A DNA stretch of 64,000 nucleotides from Bradyrhizobium sp. CB1650 (GTDB lineage: Bacteria > Pseudomonadota > Alphaproteobacteria > Rhizobiales > Xanthobacteraceae): the NCBI RefSeq assembly GCF_029761915.1, contig NZ_CP121695.1:4555501-4619500 (forward strand), given 5' to 3'. Positions 37,541-46,823 of the stretch are shown here, in pieces. A program made the position numbers and the translations under genes. The number at the start of each line of letters is the position of its first letter. Position 1 is the stretch's first letter. Under the pieces are notes generated by a model, which saw only the letters and a program-made list of their open reading frames with translations, had not been told where the DNA came from and did not search any database.

Positions 37541-38239
37541 TCAGTACTTCCGGTACAGCCCGATCAGCTTTCCCTGAATCTTCACGCGGTTCGGCGGCAG
37601 GATGCGCACCTCGTAGGCGGCATTGGCGGGCTCGAGCGCGATCGAAGCGCCGCGGCGGCGGAAGCGCTTCAGGGTAGCTTCCTCGTCGTCGATCAGGGCC
37701 ACCACGATGTCGCCGGTGTCGGCGCTCTCGTTGCGCTGGATCAGCGCCATGTCGCCATCGAGGATGCCGGCCTCCACCATCGAATCGCCGCGCACTTCGA
37801 GCGCGTAGTGCTCGCCCGAGCCGAGCATGTCCGGCGGCACGCTGATGGTGTGGCTGCGGGTCTGCAAGGCTTCGATCGGCGTGCCGGCCGCAATGCGGCC
37901 CATCACGGGCACCGCGACCGGACGCTCGCCGTCGTCCACGGGCGCGCTGGAGCCGCGCAGCTTGCCGAGATTGCCTTCGATGACGCTGGGCGTGAAGCCG
38001 CGCCGATTGCCGGCCGCAACCTGGAGCTCGGGCAGCTTGATCACTTCGATGGCGCGGGCACGATTGGGCAGGCGGCGGATGAAGCCGCGCTCCTCGAGTG
38101 CGGTGATCAGGCGATGGATGCCCGACTTCGAGCGCAGATCGAGCGCGTCCTTCATCTCGTCGAAGGAGGGCGGCACGCCGCTTTCCTTCAGACGTTCACT
38201 GATGAACCGCAGTAGCTCGTATTGTTTGCGCGTTAACAT
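37541..38239 (-). CDS. lexA: LexA repressor
   Basis: The product has 232 residues. The winged-helix DNA-binding domain [33 protein letters not shown] is followed by the S24 self-cleaving domain. The cleavage Ala-Gly is in [11 protein letters not shown], the Ser nucleophile in [14 protein letters not shown] and the Lys in EEATLKRF. The ATG at 38239 is chosen over an in-frame TTG at 38248. A GTTC-N7-GTTC box lies about 100 nt upstream. It controls the promoter at 1967-2010 if the box match is functional. Confidence 0.97.
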   Translation of the reverse strand: MLTRKQYELLRFISERLKESGVPPSFDEMKDALDLRSKSGIHRLITALEERGFIRRLPNRARAIEVIKLPELQVAAGNRRGFTPSVIEGNLGKLRGSSAPVDDGERPVAVPVMGRIAAGTPIEALQTRSHTISVPPDMLGSGEHYALEVRGDSMVEAGILDGDMALIQRNESADTGDIVVALIDDEEATLKRFRRRGASIALEPANAAYEVRILPPNRVKIQGKLIGLYRKY

Positions 38240-38339
38240 CTCGACCAAATCCCCCGGTTGATGTCGTTCGATTCCGAGACGCTTGAATTCAGCGGCAAGC
38301 CGCTAGATGCTCGAAACAAATCATGAACGGACACTATAT

Positions 38340-38354
38340 GTTCGATATGTGTTC
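38340..38354 (-). promoter_or_regulatory. LexA box in lexA promoter
   Basis: GTTC-GATATGT-GTTC on the plus strand (GAAC-ACATATC-GAAC read with lexA). On the minus strand it overlaps a TTGCGG element and a TATAGT element, so LexA would block its own promoter. The N7 spacing equals that of the two boxes at 1978-2010. Confidence 0.85.
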
Positions 38355-38415
38355 CGCAACTGCTTAATTTTGCGTGAACGCGATAAACTTCGCGGAACAA
38401 GCGCGGCCGTTTCAT

Positions 38416-39627
38416 TCAAGCGGGCAGCCGCAACACCTCGCAAGGCGCGCCTGCTTCGGCCTTCGGCGCGAATGGCGGCCGCACGAGAAGTGCTTGTGCC
38501 GCAGCGAGATTTGCAAGCAGCGAAGAGTCCTGATTGCTGACGGGAACCGCGACCAGCGTGCCGTCGTCGTGCTCTTCGAGGCGCGCGCGAAGATAGTCCT
38601 CACGCACGTCGTTGCCGCCGAGCTCGCTCCCGAGTACCGCGCGCTCCCGGCGGTGATGAATCGGTCGACGGCCCGCAAGTGCGCGAATCAACGGCACCAT
38701 GAACAGGAAGGCGCAGACGTAGGACGAGACGGGATTGCCGGGCAGGCCGATCACGCGCATCGCGCCGAGATGGCCATGCATCATCGGCTTGCCCGGCCGC
38801 ATCGCGATCTTCCAGAACGACATCGAAATGCCCTCGGCCTTGAGCGCCTGCTGGACCAGATCGTGATCTCCGACCGACGCTCCGCCGGTCGTGATCAGGA
38901 CCTCGGCGCCGGTTTCGCGGGCGCGGCGGACACCGGCCGTGGTGGCCTCCAGGGTGTCGGCGGCGATTCCGAGGTCGATCGTGTCGGCGCCCTCCCTGCG
39001 GGCCAGCGCGTGGATGGCGTAGCCGTTGGAATAGACGATCTGGCCGGGGCCGGGTGTTGAGCCCGGCATCACCAGCTCGTCACCGGTGGCGAGGATTGCG
39101 ACCTTCGGACGGCGGCGGACGGGAAGGCAAGTGTGGTTCATGCTGGCGGCGAGGGCCAGGCTCCGCTCGGTGAGGCGGGTGCCGGTCCGCAGCAGCACGT
39201 CGCCCTCGGAAAAGTCGACGCCGGCGCGCCGAATATGCCGCCCGGCGACAGCGGCCTCCTTGATCGTAATGCGCTTGCCGTCTGCGACCGTGTCCTCCTG
39301 GATCACGACGGCGTCTGCGCCGTCGGGAATCACGCCGCCAGTGAAGATCCGCACAGCCTCGCCGGCGCCCACCGTTGCCGCGAACGGCCGGCCCGCCGCG
39401 ACCTCGCCGATCACGCTGAGCTGCGCGTCGACCTCGGCCGCATCGCTCGCGCGCACGGCATAGCCGTCCATCGCCGACATTGCCTGGGGCGGCTGCGTGC
39501 GCCGGGCCGCGACGTCGCTTGCGAGCACGCGGTGAAAGGCGTCCTCCAGCGCGATCATCTCTTCGGACAGCGGCTCCACGCCGGCCAGCACCGCGGCAAG
39601 CGCGTCAGAAACCGGCATCAGGGCCAC
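38416..39627 (-). CDS. moeA: Molybdopterin molybdenumtransferase MoeA
   Basis: The product has 403 residues and inserts molybdate into adenylylated molybdopterin. Blocks: QPPQAMSAMDGYAV near the N-terminus, IFTGGVIPDGADAVVIQED, ILATGDELV, ITTGGASVGDHDLV and GLPGNPVSSYV. The start is the GTG at 39627, behind GGAG at 9-nt spacing. It lies upstream of lexA on the same strand, but lexA has its own promoter. Confidence 0.95.
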   Translation of the reverse strand: MALMPVSDALAAVLAGVEPLSEEMIALEDAFHRVLASDVAARRTQPPQAMSAMDGYAVRASDAAEVDAQLSVIGEVAAGRPFAATVGAGEAVRIFTGGVIPDGADAVVIQEDTVADGKRITIKEAAVAGRHIRRAGVDFSEGDVLLRTGTRLTERSLALAASMNHTCLPVRRRPKVAILATGDELVMPGSTPGPGQIVYSNGYAIHALARREGADTIDLGIAADTLEATTAGVRRARETGAEVLITTGGASVGDHDLVQQALKAEGISMSFWKIAMRPGKPMMHGHLGAMRVIGLPGNPVSSYVCAFLFMVPLIRALAGRRPIHHRRERAVLGSELGGNDVREDYLRARLEEHDDGTLVAVPVSNQDSSLLANLAAAQALLVRPPFAPKAEAGAPCEVLRLPA

Positions 39628-39759
39628 GGGCGAAAACTCCTGCTTGGCAAGTCGAACCGTCTCGGCGCCAAGGTTCTAGCCGAGCGCGTCCGCCGAAGCA
39701 AAAGCCGACGGCCCAGACGAACGATCGTGCTGGCCACTGCGCTTGTGAGATGGTGGGCT

Positions 39760-39852
39760 TTAGGCCCGGCGCGGCATGATCTGGATGACGAGGCAGATTG
39801 GCACCAGCGTAGCGATCGCAAGAACGAACGCGACCAGGGCCATGGCCAACAT
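39760..39852 (-). CDS. 30-residue membrane microprotein, coupled start
   Basis: The frame reads MLAMALVAFVLAIATLVPIC then LVIQIMPRRA and stops at TAA. It is one hydrophobic span with a basic C-terminal end. Its ATG overlaps the TGA of the preceding small gene (TGATG), which favours translational coupling. There is no independent ribosome site beyond that gene's end. No similarity is known to me; judged by topology and coupling only. Confidence 0.45.
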   Translation of the reverse strand: MLAMALVAFVLAIATLVPICLVIQIMPRRA

Positions 39853-40115
39853 CAGTCCGCTCCCGTCGGCTCGTCCGGACTGGCGTCCACCGCCACATCA
39901 GGCGCCTTGGGACTGTGATCCATGTCAGGCAGAGGATCGGCCTGGGATTTCAGATCGGCGGCCTTGCTGACCAGCTTGGCCGAGAGATCCGAGTCCGAGG
40001 TGTTTCTGGCGAATTCGAGCAGGAGAGAGGCTTGCTTGGTGAGGTAGGTTTTGCCCAACACGACGATCAGTCCGATGTAAGTCCCCAACGGACTCAAGAG
40101 TCTCGAATCAGGCAT
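39852..40115 (-). CDS. Small protein of unknown function
   Basis: The product has 87 residues from the ATG at 40115: MPDSRLLSPLGTYIGLIVVLG, a hydrophobic N-terminal segment that may anchor it, then a helical AKLVSKAADLKSQ region and an acidic Pro-rich tail. The frame is open to an earlier ATG at 40193 (113 residues), but the region between looks less conserved in composition. A protein of this type is familiar from Bradyrhizobium, without a function. The stop overlaps the next microprotein start. Confidence 0.55.
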   Translation of the reverse strand: MPDSRLLSPLGTYIGLIVVLGKTYLTKQASLLLEFARNTSDSDLSAKLVSKAADLKSQADPLPDMDHSPKAPDVAVDASPDEPTGAD

Positions 40116-40231
40116 TCTGTTCCAGGAACTCTGCGCGAAAATGCACAAAGTGACTGGTTCCGCGTCGCCGGGCGGATGGGTTCCCGGGAACATCGGCAGG
40201 ATCGACCAAAAGGTGCCCGAAACGCCCGCCC

Positions 40232-40855
40232 TCAGATTCCCAGGGCCTTGAGCGCATGTCCGACATCGGCGGGCGAGGTCACGTGCACCGCCGTCAGTCC
40301 GCGCGCCCGCGCCCCTTCGATGTTCTCGGCGAGGTCGTCAAAGAAGACGATGCGCTCGGCCGGCACGCCGATCGCACCCACGACATGATCGAAGGCCTCA
40401 GCATCCGGTTTGCGCAGGCCGATCCTGGACGACAGGAACAGCTCGCGGAAATGGCCGAGCAGGTCGGCATATTCCTTCGAGAAATAATCCACATGCGGCT
40501 GGTTGGTATTCGAGAAGGCGTACAGCGGCAGGCGCTTTGCAGCACGCGGCAACAGCTCTGCAATGTCGGGCATCTCGCCTGCGAAGACCGCGTTCCAGCC
40601 CTCCAGGAACTGCGCATCCGAAAGGCCGATCCCGAGCGACGAGCGCAGTGAGTCGAAATACGCCTCGTCACTGAGCTTGCCGACCTCGTGCAGCCGGTAG
40701 GCCTCGTCACGCACGTACCGCGCGACGATAGCCTCGGGCTTGCAGCCGGCATGTCCCGCCCAAGAGGCGATCGTCCTGGAGAAATCGATGTCGAGCACGA
40801 CGCGCCCAAGATCGAAGAGGAGGGCATCCGCGCTGCCGGGAGAGAGCGATGTCAT
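40232..40855 (-). CDS. HAD superfamily (subfamily IA) hydrolase
   Basis: The product has 207 residues. Motif I is LLFDLGRVVLDID, with Asp as the nucleophile and the usual second Asp of DxD replaced by Gly (DLG), as in several FMN-phosphatase/epoxide-hydrolase-N-type HADs. Motif II is AFSNTNQPH, and motif IV is VFFDDLAENIEGARARGL. AAGGAC precedes the ATG. It starts 28 nt after the hydroxyacid dehydrogenase gene and is likely in one operon with it. Confidence 0.85.
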   Translation of the reverse strand: MTSLSPGSADALLFDLGRVVLDIDFSRTIASWAGHAGCKPEAIVARYVRDEAYRLHEVGKLSDEAYFDSLRSSLGIGLSDAQFLEGWNAVFAGEMPDIAELLPRAAKRLPLYAFSNTNQPHVDYFSKEYADLLGHFRELFLSSRIGLRKPDAEAFDHVVGAIGVPAERIVFFDDLAENIEGARARGLTAVHVTSPADVGHALKALGI

Positions 40856-40883
40856 TGCGTCCTTTCAGGTCGGTATCGGCAAT

Positions 40884-42017
40884 TCAATACCGATACGGCT
40901 CGATGTCGAGCAACGGGAATGCGCTGAACACGCTGGGCGCGTTGGTAGCGGTCGCCGGATGCAGGCAAGATTTGTCGATCTCGGCGAAGGAGGTGGCGCC
41001 CAGGAGGCCGAGGCAGCGCAGCACTTCGTCCTCCAGGAGTTCCAGCATCCGCGTCACGCCGGCTTCGCCCGCAGCCGCCAGCGCCCAGCACTGCAGCCGG
41101 CCGATGCCGACCATGTCGGCGCCTGCCGCGATCGCCTTGACGATGTCGGTGCCGCGGCAGAAGCCGCCATCGACCATGATCTTGGCGCGTCCCTTCACCG
41201 CCTCGACGATTTCAGGCAGCACATGCATGGCGCCGCGGCCGTGATCGAGCTGGCGGCCGCCATGGTTGGAGACGTAGATCCACTCGACGCCGTGATCGAG
41301 CGCGACCAGCGCATCCTCGGCCGTGGCAATGCCCTTGAGGATCAGCGGGATCTTGAACTTGTCCTTGATCATCTTCACGGTCCGCCACTCCAGCCCCTTC
41401 TGGAAGTCGCCGCCGGTGGCGCGCAGGCGGCTCTCGCGAACATAGCGTTTGGCGATGTCACGCTCACGACGGCTGTAATGGGCGGTGTCGACGGTCAGGC
41501 AGAAGGCCGCATAAGTGTTCTTCACGGCCCGGCTGACGACATCCTCGACGAAGGCGTCGTCGCCGCGGACGTAGAGCTGATAGAAGCGCAGCGCATCAGG
41601 CGCGGCCTCGGCAGTCTTTTCGAGGCCCGGGTCGGATACCGAGCTCAGCATGTGCGCCGCTCCGAACGCGCCGGCGCCGCGCGCTACGCTGGCCGCGCCA
41701 TGCGGATCGAAGATCTCGAGCGCCCCCACCGGTGCCAGGACGACCGGCAGGCGCATCTTCCGGCCGAACAGCTCGACGGAACCGTCGACCTTGCGGACAT
41801 CGCGCAGCACGCGCGGCCGGAACGCGATCTCGTCGAGCGCCATGCGGTTGCGGCGCATGGTGGTCTCGGTCTCGGCGGCGCCGACGATGTAGTCCCAGGC
41901 GTTCTGGTTGAGATTGGAGCGCGCCTTCCGGATGAACTCGTGCAGGTTCTGGAACGGCTCGTCGCTGCCACCGAGTTCGACGTTCCGTTGCGACCGGATA
42001 CGGGGCGCTTCGTTCAT
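40884..42017 (-). CDS. lldD: FMN-dependent alpha-hydroxyacid dehydrogenase
   Basis: The product has 377 residues of the glycolate oxidase / L-lactate dehydrogenase family. The catalytic set is visible: Tyr in WDYIVGAAETE, Tyr in FYQLYVRGDD, Lys in PLILKGIATAEDAL, and the His-x2-Arg pair in VSNHGGRQLDHGRG. GVDIGR-type FMN phosphate binding appears as GADMVGIGRLQ. Lactate, glycolate and mandelate enzymes are not separable by eye, so the symbol is provisional. GGGAGGATAACA precedes the ATG. Confidence 0.88.
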   Translation of the reverse strand: MNEAPRIRSQRNVELGGSDEPFQNLHEFIRKARSNLNQNAWDYIVGAAETETTMRRNRMALDEIAFRPRVLRDVRKVDGSVELFGRKMRLPVVLAPVGALEIFDPHGAASVARGAGAFGAAHMLSSVSDPGLEKTAEAAPDALRFYQLYVRGDDAFVEDVVSRAVKNTYAAFCLTVDTAHYSRRERDIAKRYVRESRLRATGGDFQKGLEWRTVKMIKDKFKIPLILKGIATAEDALVALDHGVEWIYVSNHGGRQLDHGRGAMHVLPEIVEAVKGRAKIMVDGGFCRGTDIVKAIAAGADMVGIGRLQCWALAAAGEAGVTRMLELLEDEVLRCLGLLGATSFAEIDKSCLHPATATNAPSVFSAFPLLDIEPYRY

Positions 42018-42310
42018 TGTTATCCTCCCGAGAATTTGAAGCCTTATGTCATCGCCTATCCCGTCCGGCTCTCCAAAACCATCCTAAAATCGCATAGCTG
42101 CGAGGCGTGGCCGGCCGACCGATTCTCGCCTGGCGCGAAACGGTCTCGGAACGTTGCCAAAAGTTTAGGCCGGGACGAAGCGGATTTTGCGGTGTACCCG
42201 CCGGCGCGTCGGGCCGGCCTTGAAGAAACCAGAATGGTGTTGTGAGAAACGGTTTGGATCGCCATTTGCATGGCGCCTGCCAACTGCCAGCGAAAAAGGC
42301 CAACCAATCC
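42018..42310. other. Divergent promoter region, no gene seen
   Basis: 293 nt between the divergently transcribed hydroxyacid dehydrogenase and S41 protease genes. Open frames here have no coding character. I could not place promoter boxes with confidence. Confidence 0.35.
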
Positions 42311-43648
42311 ATGCGGAAAACCCTGCTGTTTCCCCTCGGCGCGCTTACCGGCGCGTGTCTGACCCTTCTGATGACCGGTCCGCAGGGCGGACATTGGGCG
42401 GCGAGGGCGGCGGCGAGCGTGGACGATGCCTATTCCCAGCTCAACCTGTTCGGCGAGGTCTTCGAACGTGTGAAGGCGACCTATGTCGAGAAGCCCGACA
42501 ATGCCAAACTGATCGAGGGCGCGATCACGGGGATGGTGACCTCGCTTGATCCGCATTCGCGTTACATGAACGACAAGTCCTGGACCGAGATGCAGGAGAC
42601 CACCTCCGGCGAGTTCGGCGGCCTCGGCATCGAGGTCACCATGGAGGACGGCCTGGTCAAGGTCGTCTCGCCGATCGACGATACCCCGGCATCCAAGGCC
42701 GGCATCCTGTCCGGCGACCTGATCAGCAAGATCGACGGCGAGGCCGTGCAGGGCATGACGCTCGAGCAGGCCGTGAACAAGATGAAGGGGCCGGTCGACA
42801 CCAAGACCAAGCTCACCATCGTGCGCAAGGGCGCGGATATTCCGCTCGACATCGCGATCACGCGCGAGATCATCCATGTGCGCCCGGTGCGTTTCCATGT
42901 CGAGAACGGCGACATCGGCTACATCCGGGTCACCTCCTTCAACGAGCAGACCACCGACGGCCTCAAGAAGGCGATTGCCTCGATCTCCAAGGAGGTCCCG
43001 TCGGAGAAGCTCGCCGGCTATGTGATGGACCTGCGCAACAATCCGGGCGGATTGCTCGATCAGGCCGTCTCGGTGTCGAGCGCGTTCCTGCAGCGGGGCG
43101 AGGTGGTATCGACCCGCGGCCGGAATCCGGAGGAGACCCAGCGCTTCACTGCGCATGGCGGCGATCTGATCAAGGGCAAGCCGCTGATCGTCCTGATCAA
43201 CGGCGGCTCCGCCTCGGCCTCCGAGATCGTGGCCGGCGCGCTGCATGACCACAAGCGCGCAACGCTGATCGGCACGCGCTCGTTCGGCAAGGGCTCGGTG
43301 CAGACGATCATTCCGCTCGGCTCGGGCAATGGCGCGCTGGCGCTGACCACAGCGCGCTATTACACGCCGTCGGGCCGTTCGATCCAGGCCCAGGGCATCG
43401 CTCCCGATATCGAGATCCTCCAGGACGTGCCGGCGGAGCTGAAGGGCCGTGTCGACACCATGGGTGAAGCCTCGATGCGCGGCCATCTCTCCGCGGTCGG
43501 CGGCTCCGAGCAGACCGGCTCGCAGTCCTACGTCCCGCCGGAAGAGAAGGACGACAAGGCCCTGCATGCGGCCTACGACTTCCTGCACGGGGTCACCGTG
43601 AATGCCGCGGCTGCGAAGCCCGCACCGAAGGCGGCGGTGCCGAACTAG
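42311..43648 (+). CDS. ctpA: S41 carboxy-terminal processing peptidase
   Basis: The product has 445 residues, a periplasmic CtpA/Prc-like protease. The N-terminal signal or anchor is MRKTLLFPLGALTGACLTLLM. A PDZ domain (about 85-170: FGGLGIEVTMEDGLVKVVSPIDDTPASKAGILSGD) precedes the protease core, with Ser in NGGSASASEIVAGAL and Lys in RSFGKGSVQTI. A Lys/Ala-rich tail ends the chain. In Rhizobiales ctpA usually sits elsewhere with an envC-like gene. Confidence 0.92.
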   Translation: MRKTLLFPLGALTGACLTLLMTGPQGGHWAARAAASVDDAYSQLNLFGEVFERVKATYVEKPDNAKLIEGAITGMVTSLDPHSRYMNDKSWTEMQETTSGEFGGLGIEVTMEDGLVKVVSPIDDTPASKAGILSGDLISKIDGEAVQGMTLEQAVNKMKGPVDTKTKLTIVRKGADIPLDIAITREIIHVRPVRFHVENGDIGYIRVTSFNEQTTDGLKKAIASISKEVPSEKLAGYVMDLRNNPGGLLDQAVSVSSAFLQRGEVVSTRGRNPEETQRFTAHGGDLIKGKPLIVLINGGSASASEIVAGALHDHKRATLIGTRSFGKGSVQTIIPLGSGNGALALTTARYYTPSGRSIQAQGIAPDIEILQDVPAELKGRVDTMGEASMRGHLSAVGGSEQTGSQSYVPPEEKDDKALHAAYDFLHGVTVNAAAAKPAPKAAVPN

Positions 43649-43724
43649 TCGGCACGCCCCTCGCCCCGCTTGCGGTAGGGCGATCGCATATGGCGTTGGC
43701 GCTTGGACGCTGAACCCTCCACAT

Positions 43725-43809
43725 CGTCATGGCCGGGCTTGTCCCGGCCATGACGCCTTGCCTCTAAGCTCAAAGAACGTGGATGCCCGGGACAAGCCCG
43801 GGCATGACG
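43725..43809. repeat. Dispersed palindromic repeat (two inverted arms)
   Basis: CGTCATGGCCGGGCTTGTCC opens the element, which closes with GGGACAAGCCCGGGCATGACG. Each half also folds on itself (CATGGCCGGG/CCCGGCCATG at 43728-43752 and GCCCGGGAC/GCCCGGGC). I recall this as a common intergenic repeat in Bradyrhizobium and relatives. It lies between convergent genes. Confidence 0.7.
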
Positions 43810-43883
43810 ACCTCTTACCGATGCTCATACGCGATTTCCCTGCCGCAAGCGGGGCGAGGTGAAGAAAGAGTTCGTCGCTCGAA

Positions 43884-46652
43884 TCAGCTCGCCTCGCGGC
43901 GGCTGCCCTGGTGGCCGCCGCGCTGCGCGAGCCGGCTGCGGTGCAGTGCGAACAGCTCCAGGACCTTGCCGGCCGGTTTTGCCGCGCTGAACAGATAGCC
44001 CTGCATCTCGGAGCAGCCGAGCGTCCGCAACAGGCGCCGCTGCTCCTCGGTCTCGACGCCCTCGGCCGTGGTGGTCATGCGGCGGGCGCTGGCCAGGTTG
44101 ACGACGGCCTGCACGATGCTGGACGAGCCGTCGGGACCGGCGATGTCGTTGACGAAGCACCGGTCGATCTTGATCTTGTCGAACGGGAAGCGGTGCAGGT
44201 AGCTCAGCGACGAGTAGCCGGTGCCGAAATCATCGAGCGCGATGCGCACGCCGATGGCGCGGAGCTGGTGCAGGATCGCAAGCGCGGCCTCGTCGTCGCG
44301 GATCAGCACGGCCTCGGTGATCTCGAGCTCGAGCCGGCTCGCCGGCAGGTTGGACGCGGCGAGCGCTGCCATGATCTTGAGCGCCAGCGTGCCGCTCTTG
44401 AACTGCACCGGCGAGACGTTGACGGCGAGACGGATGTCGTCGGGCCAGCTCGCCGCGTCGCGACAGGCGGTGGCCAGCACCCATTCGCCGATCTCGTTGA
44501 TCAGGCCGGTGTCCTCCGCGATCGGGATGAACTCGGCCGGTGAGACCATGCCGCGCTCGGGGTGGCGCCAGCGCACCAGGGCCTCGCAGCCGGTGATGCG
44601 GTCGTCTTTCAGGCTAAGGCAGGGCTGGTAGTAGACCTCGAGGCCGCCATGGGTGATGGCGTCGCGCAGATCGATCTCGAGCTGCCGCCGCTCGCGCACA
44701 CGCGCGTCCATCTCCGGCTCGAAGAAGCGGTGGGTGCGCCGGCCCGCGGCTTTGGCGGCGTACATCGCCATGTCCGCGTTCTTCAGGATCTGATCCAGCG
44801 CCGTCCCGTGCCGCGGCGCCAGCGCAATGCCGATGCTGGCGTCAATGGCGAGATGGTGGCCCATGCAGTCGAAGGGCGTGCGGATCGCGGCGAAGACCCT
44901 GGCGACGAGATCATTGACCTGATCCACCGACCTCACCGCGCTCTGCACGATGGCGAACTCGTCGCCGCCGAGGCGCGCCACGAAATCGGTCGGCCCGGCG
45001 CAGCGGTCGAGGCTGGCTGCGACCGACTTCAGAAGCTCGTCGCCGACGAGATGGCCGAGCGCGTCGTTGACGCCCTTGAACTCGTCGATATCGATGTAGT
45101 GCACAGCGAGCTCGTCGCCGTCGATGCCGGGCAGCGCCTCGCGCAGGTGCTCGTGGAACATGGCGCGGTTGGGAAGGTCGGTCAGCGCGTCGTAGTGCGC
45201 AAGGTGTGTGATGCGCTCCTCGATGCGCCGCCGCTCGGTGATATCCTCGTGCGTCGCCACCCAGCCGCCATCCGCGAGCGGCTCGTTGAGGATGTGGATG
45301 GAGCGGCCGTCGGAGGTGTCGATGACCATGGAATTGCGCACGTGGATGTCGCGCAGCACCCGCGCGATGTATTGGTCGACATTGCCAGTGAAAGAGCCCG
45401 TCGCCTTGCGATGCGCGATGATGTCGTGGAAACTGCAGCCGGGCTTCACGACCTCGGCCGACAATCCGTACATTTCGATGTAGCGCTCGTTGCAGACCAC
45501 GAGCCGCTGCAACGCGTCGAACAGCAGGAGGCCCTGGGTCATGTTGTTCACGGCGCGGTCCAGACGCTGCTTCTCCAGCGTCAGCCGTTCGCGTGAGAGG
45601 CGGTGCTGCTCCAGGAGCTTGCGCACGATTGCGATCAGGACGCCTGCGATGGCGAGCGCCGAGGCGCCGGCAACCGAGATCAGGATGCCGATCTGCTCGC
45701 GCCAGTCGGTCAACGCCGCCGCGCGCGTGGTGGTGGCCATCATCACGATCGGGAAGTGCGGCAGGGAGCGCGCGGAGATCAGCCGGTCCTCGCCGTCGAC
45801 CGGGCTGACGAAGCGCCCGGCAAAATGATCGAGCCCAAATATTCTTTGCTGCTCGTGCGGGCCGGTCTTGAAGTTTCGTCCCATCAAGTCGCTCGAATGG
45901 GGATAGCGGGCGAGCAACGTGCCGTCGCGATGCAGCATCGAGATCGTCGCGCCTTCGCCGAGCACGACCGACTCGAAGAACTTCTCGAAATTGGCGGGCT
46001 CGATGCCGCGCCCGATGACGCCCATGAACTCGCCGTTCGGTCCGACGATCTTGCGGACGATCAGAATGGTCCAGGCGCCGGATATGCGGCTGTGCACGGG
46101 TTCGATGAGGATGTCAGGCGAGTGGGGGTCATACCTGAAGGTCCTGAAATAGGCGCGGTCGGCGACATTGACCTTCGGGACCGGCCATGCCGTCGACGAA
46201 TTGATCAGATTGCCGTCGGCATCGATGATGTTGACGCCGCCCATATAGGGCAGCGCCTCGATCTTCGAGCGCAGCATCCGGTGGATGTCCTCGCCCGAGA
46301 GGCGCTTGCGATAATCCTCGGCACTCGCGATTCCGGTCAGGCGCACGTGCTCGATGAAGTCCCGCTGGATGACCGCGGAATCCTGCAATTGCTGATCGAA
46401 ATGATGGGCGAGCAGCAGAACGGTATTCTCCAGCTCGCGGCCGCTGTTGCGCAGCGCGCGCTCGCGAAAATTCTGCGCCATCAGCGTCGCGCCGACGGCG
46501 ATTGCCGCGATCAGGAGTGCGCCGCCGACCACCAGCCAGCGGATCGGTCCGCTGCGGACGAATACCTGGTCGAGGAGGCGGCTGCCGTATCTCGTCATGA
46601 TCTCGATCACTGTCGCGTACACGCCAGGATCAGTTCTTGAGCCCGGAAACAT
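43884..46652 (-). CDS. CACHE-PAS-GGDEF-EAL cyclic-di-GMP enzyme
   Basis: The product has 922 residues. Order: membrane helix (about 38-60), periplasmic double-CACHE sensor (about 65-325), second helix (about 328-350), PAS-like domain (about 365-480), GGDEF (about 490-650) and EAL (about 660-905). The cyclase site LGGDEFAIV is intact, but the inhibitory RxxD site five residues upstream reads GPTD, so product inhibition at that site is lost. The phosphodiesterase residues CEALVRWRHP, NVSPVQF, LEITE, DDFGTGYSS and AEGVE are present. Either activity could dominate. An alternative start is the ATG at 46598. Confidence 0.92.
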   Translation of the reverse strand: MFPGSRTDPGVYATVIEIMTRYGSRLLDQVFVRSGPIRWLVVGGALLIAAIAVGATLMAQNFRERALRNSGRELENTVLLLAHHFDQQLQDSAVIQRDFIEHVRLTGIASAEDYRKRLSGEDIHRMLRSKIEALPYMGGVNIIDADGNLINSSTAWPVPKVNVADRAYFRTFRYDPHSPDILIEPVHSRISGAWTILIVRKIVGPNGEFMGVIGRGIEPANFEKFFESVVLGEGATISMLHRDGTLLARYPHSSDLMGRNFKTGPHEQQRIFGLDHFAGRFVSPVDGEDRLISARSLPHFPIVMMATTTRAAALTDWREQIGILISVAGASALAIAGVLIAIVRKLLEQHRLSRERLTLEKQRLDRAVNNMTQGLLLFDALQRLVVCNERYIEMYGLSAEVVKPGCSFHDIIAHRKATGSFTGNVDQYIARVLRDIHVRNSMVIDTSDGRSIHILNEPLADGGWVATHEDITERRRIEERITHLAHYDALTDLPNRAMFHEHLREALPGIDGDELAVHYIDIDEFKGVNDALGHLVGDELLKSVAASLDRCAGPTDFVARLGGDEFAIVQSAVRSVDQVNDLVARVFAAIRTPFDCMGHHLAIDASIGIALAPRHGTALDQILKNADMAMYAAKAAGRRTHRFFEPEMDARVRERRQLEIDLRDAITHGGLEVYYQPCLSLKDDRITGCEALVRWRHPERGMVSPAEFIPIAEDTGLINEIGEWVLATACRDAASWPDDIRLAVNVSPVQFKSGTLALKIMAALAASNLPASRLELEITEAVLIRDDEAALAILHQLRAIGVRIALDDFGTGYSSLSYLHRFPFDKIKIDRCFVNDIAGPDGSSSIVQAVVNLASARRMTTTAEGVETEEQRRLLRTLGCSEMQGYLFSAAKPAGKVLELFALHRSRLAQRGGHQGSRREAS

Positions 46653-46823
46653 CCGTTGGTTTACGGGAACGGTATGGAGGCGACGTTAGGAAGTGCGGTT
46701 AATGCGGGCTGAACGGGCGCGCACAAATGCAAGCGATCTGCGACGCACAGGCCAGTGCGAGAGCCGTTGATACGGCCCGATCACCGCCGGCATCGCGCTT
46801 ACAATCATAACCGTCGCCAACGA

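Noticed and set aside
42056..43588. 510-codon open frame antisense to the S41 protease
   Set aside because: The plus strand contains intact PDZ and Ser-Lys motifs; the antisense frame has none.
43725..43809. Possible CRISPR-like or attachment repeat
   Set aside because: Only two inverted arms, no regular direct repeats and no cas genes; best read as a dispersed palindromic repeat.
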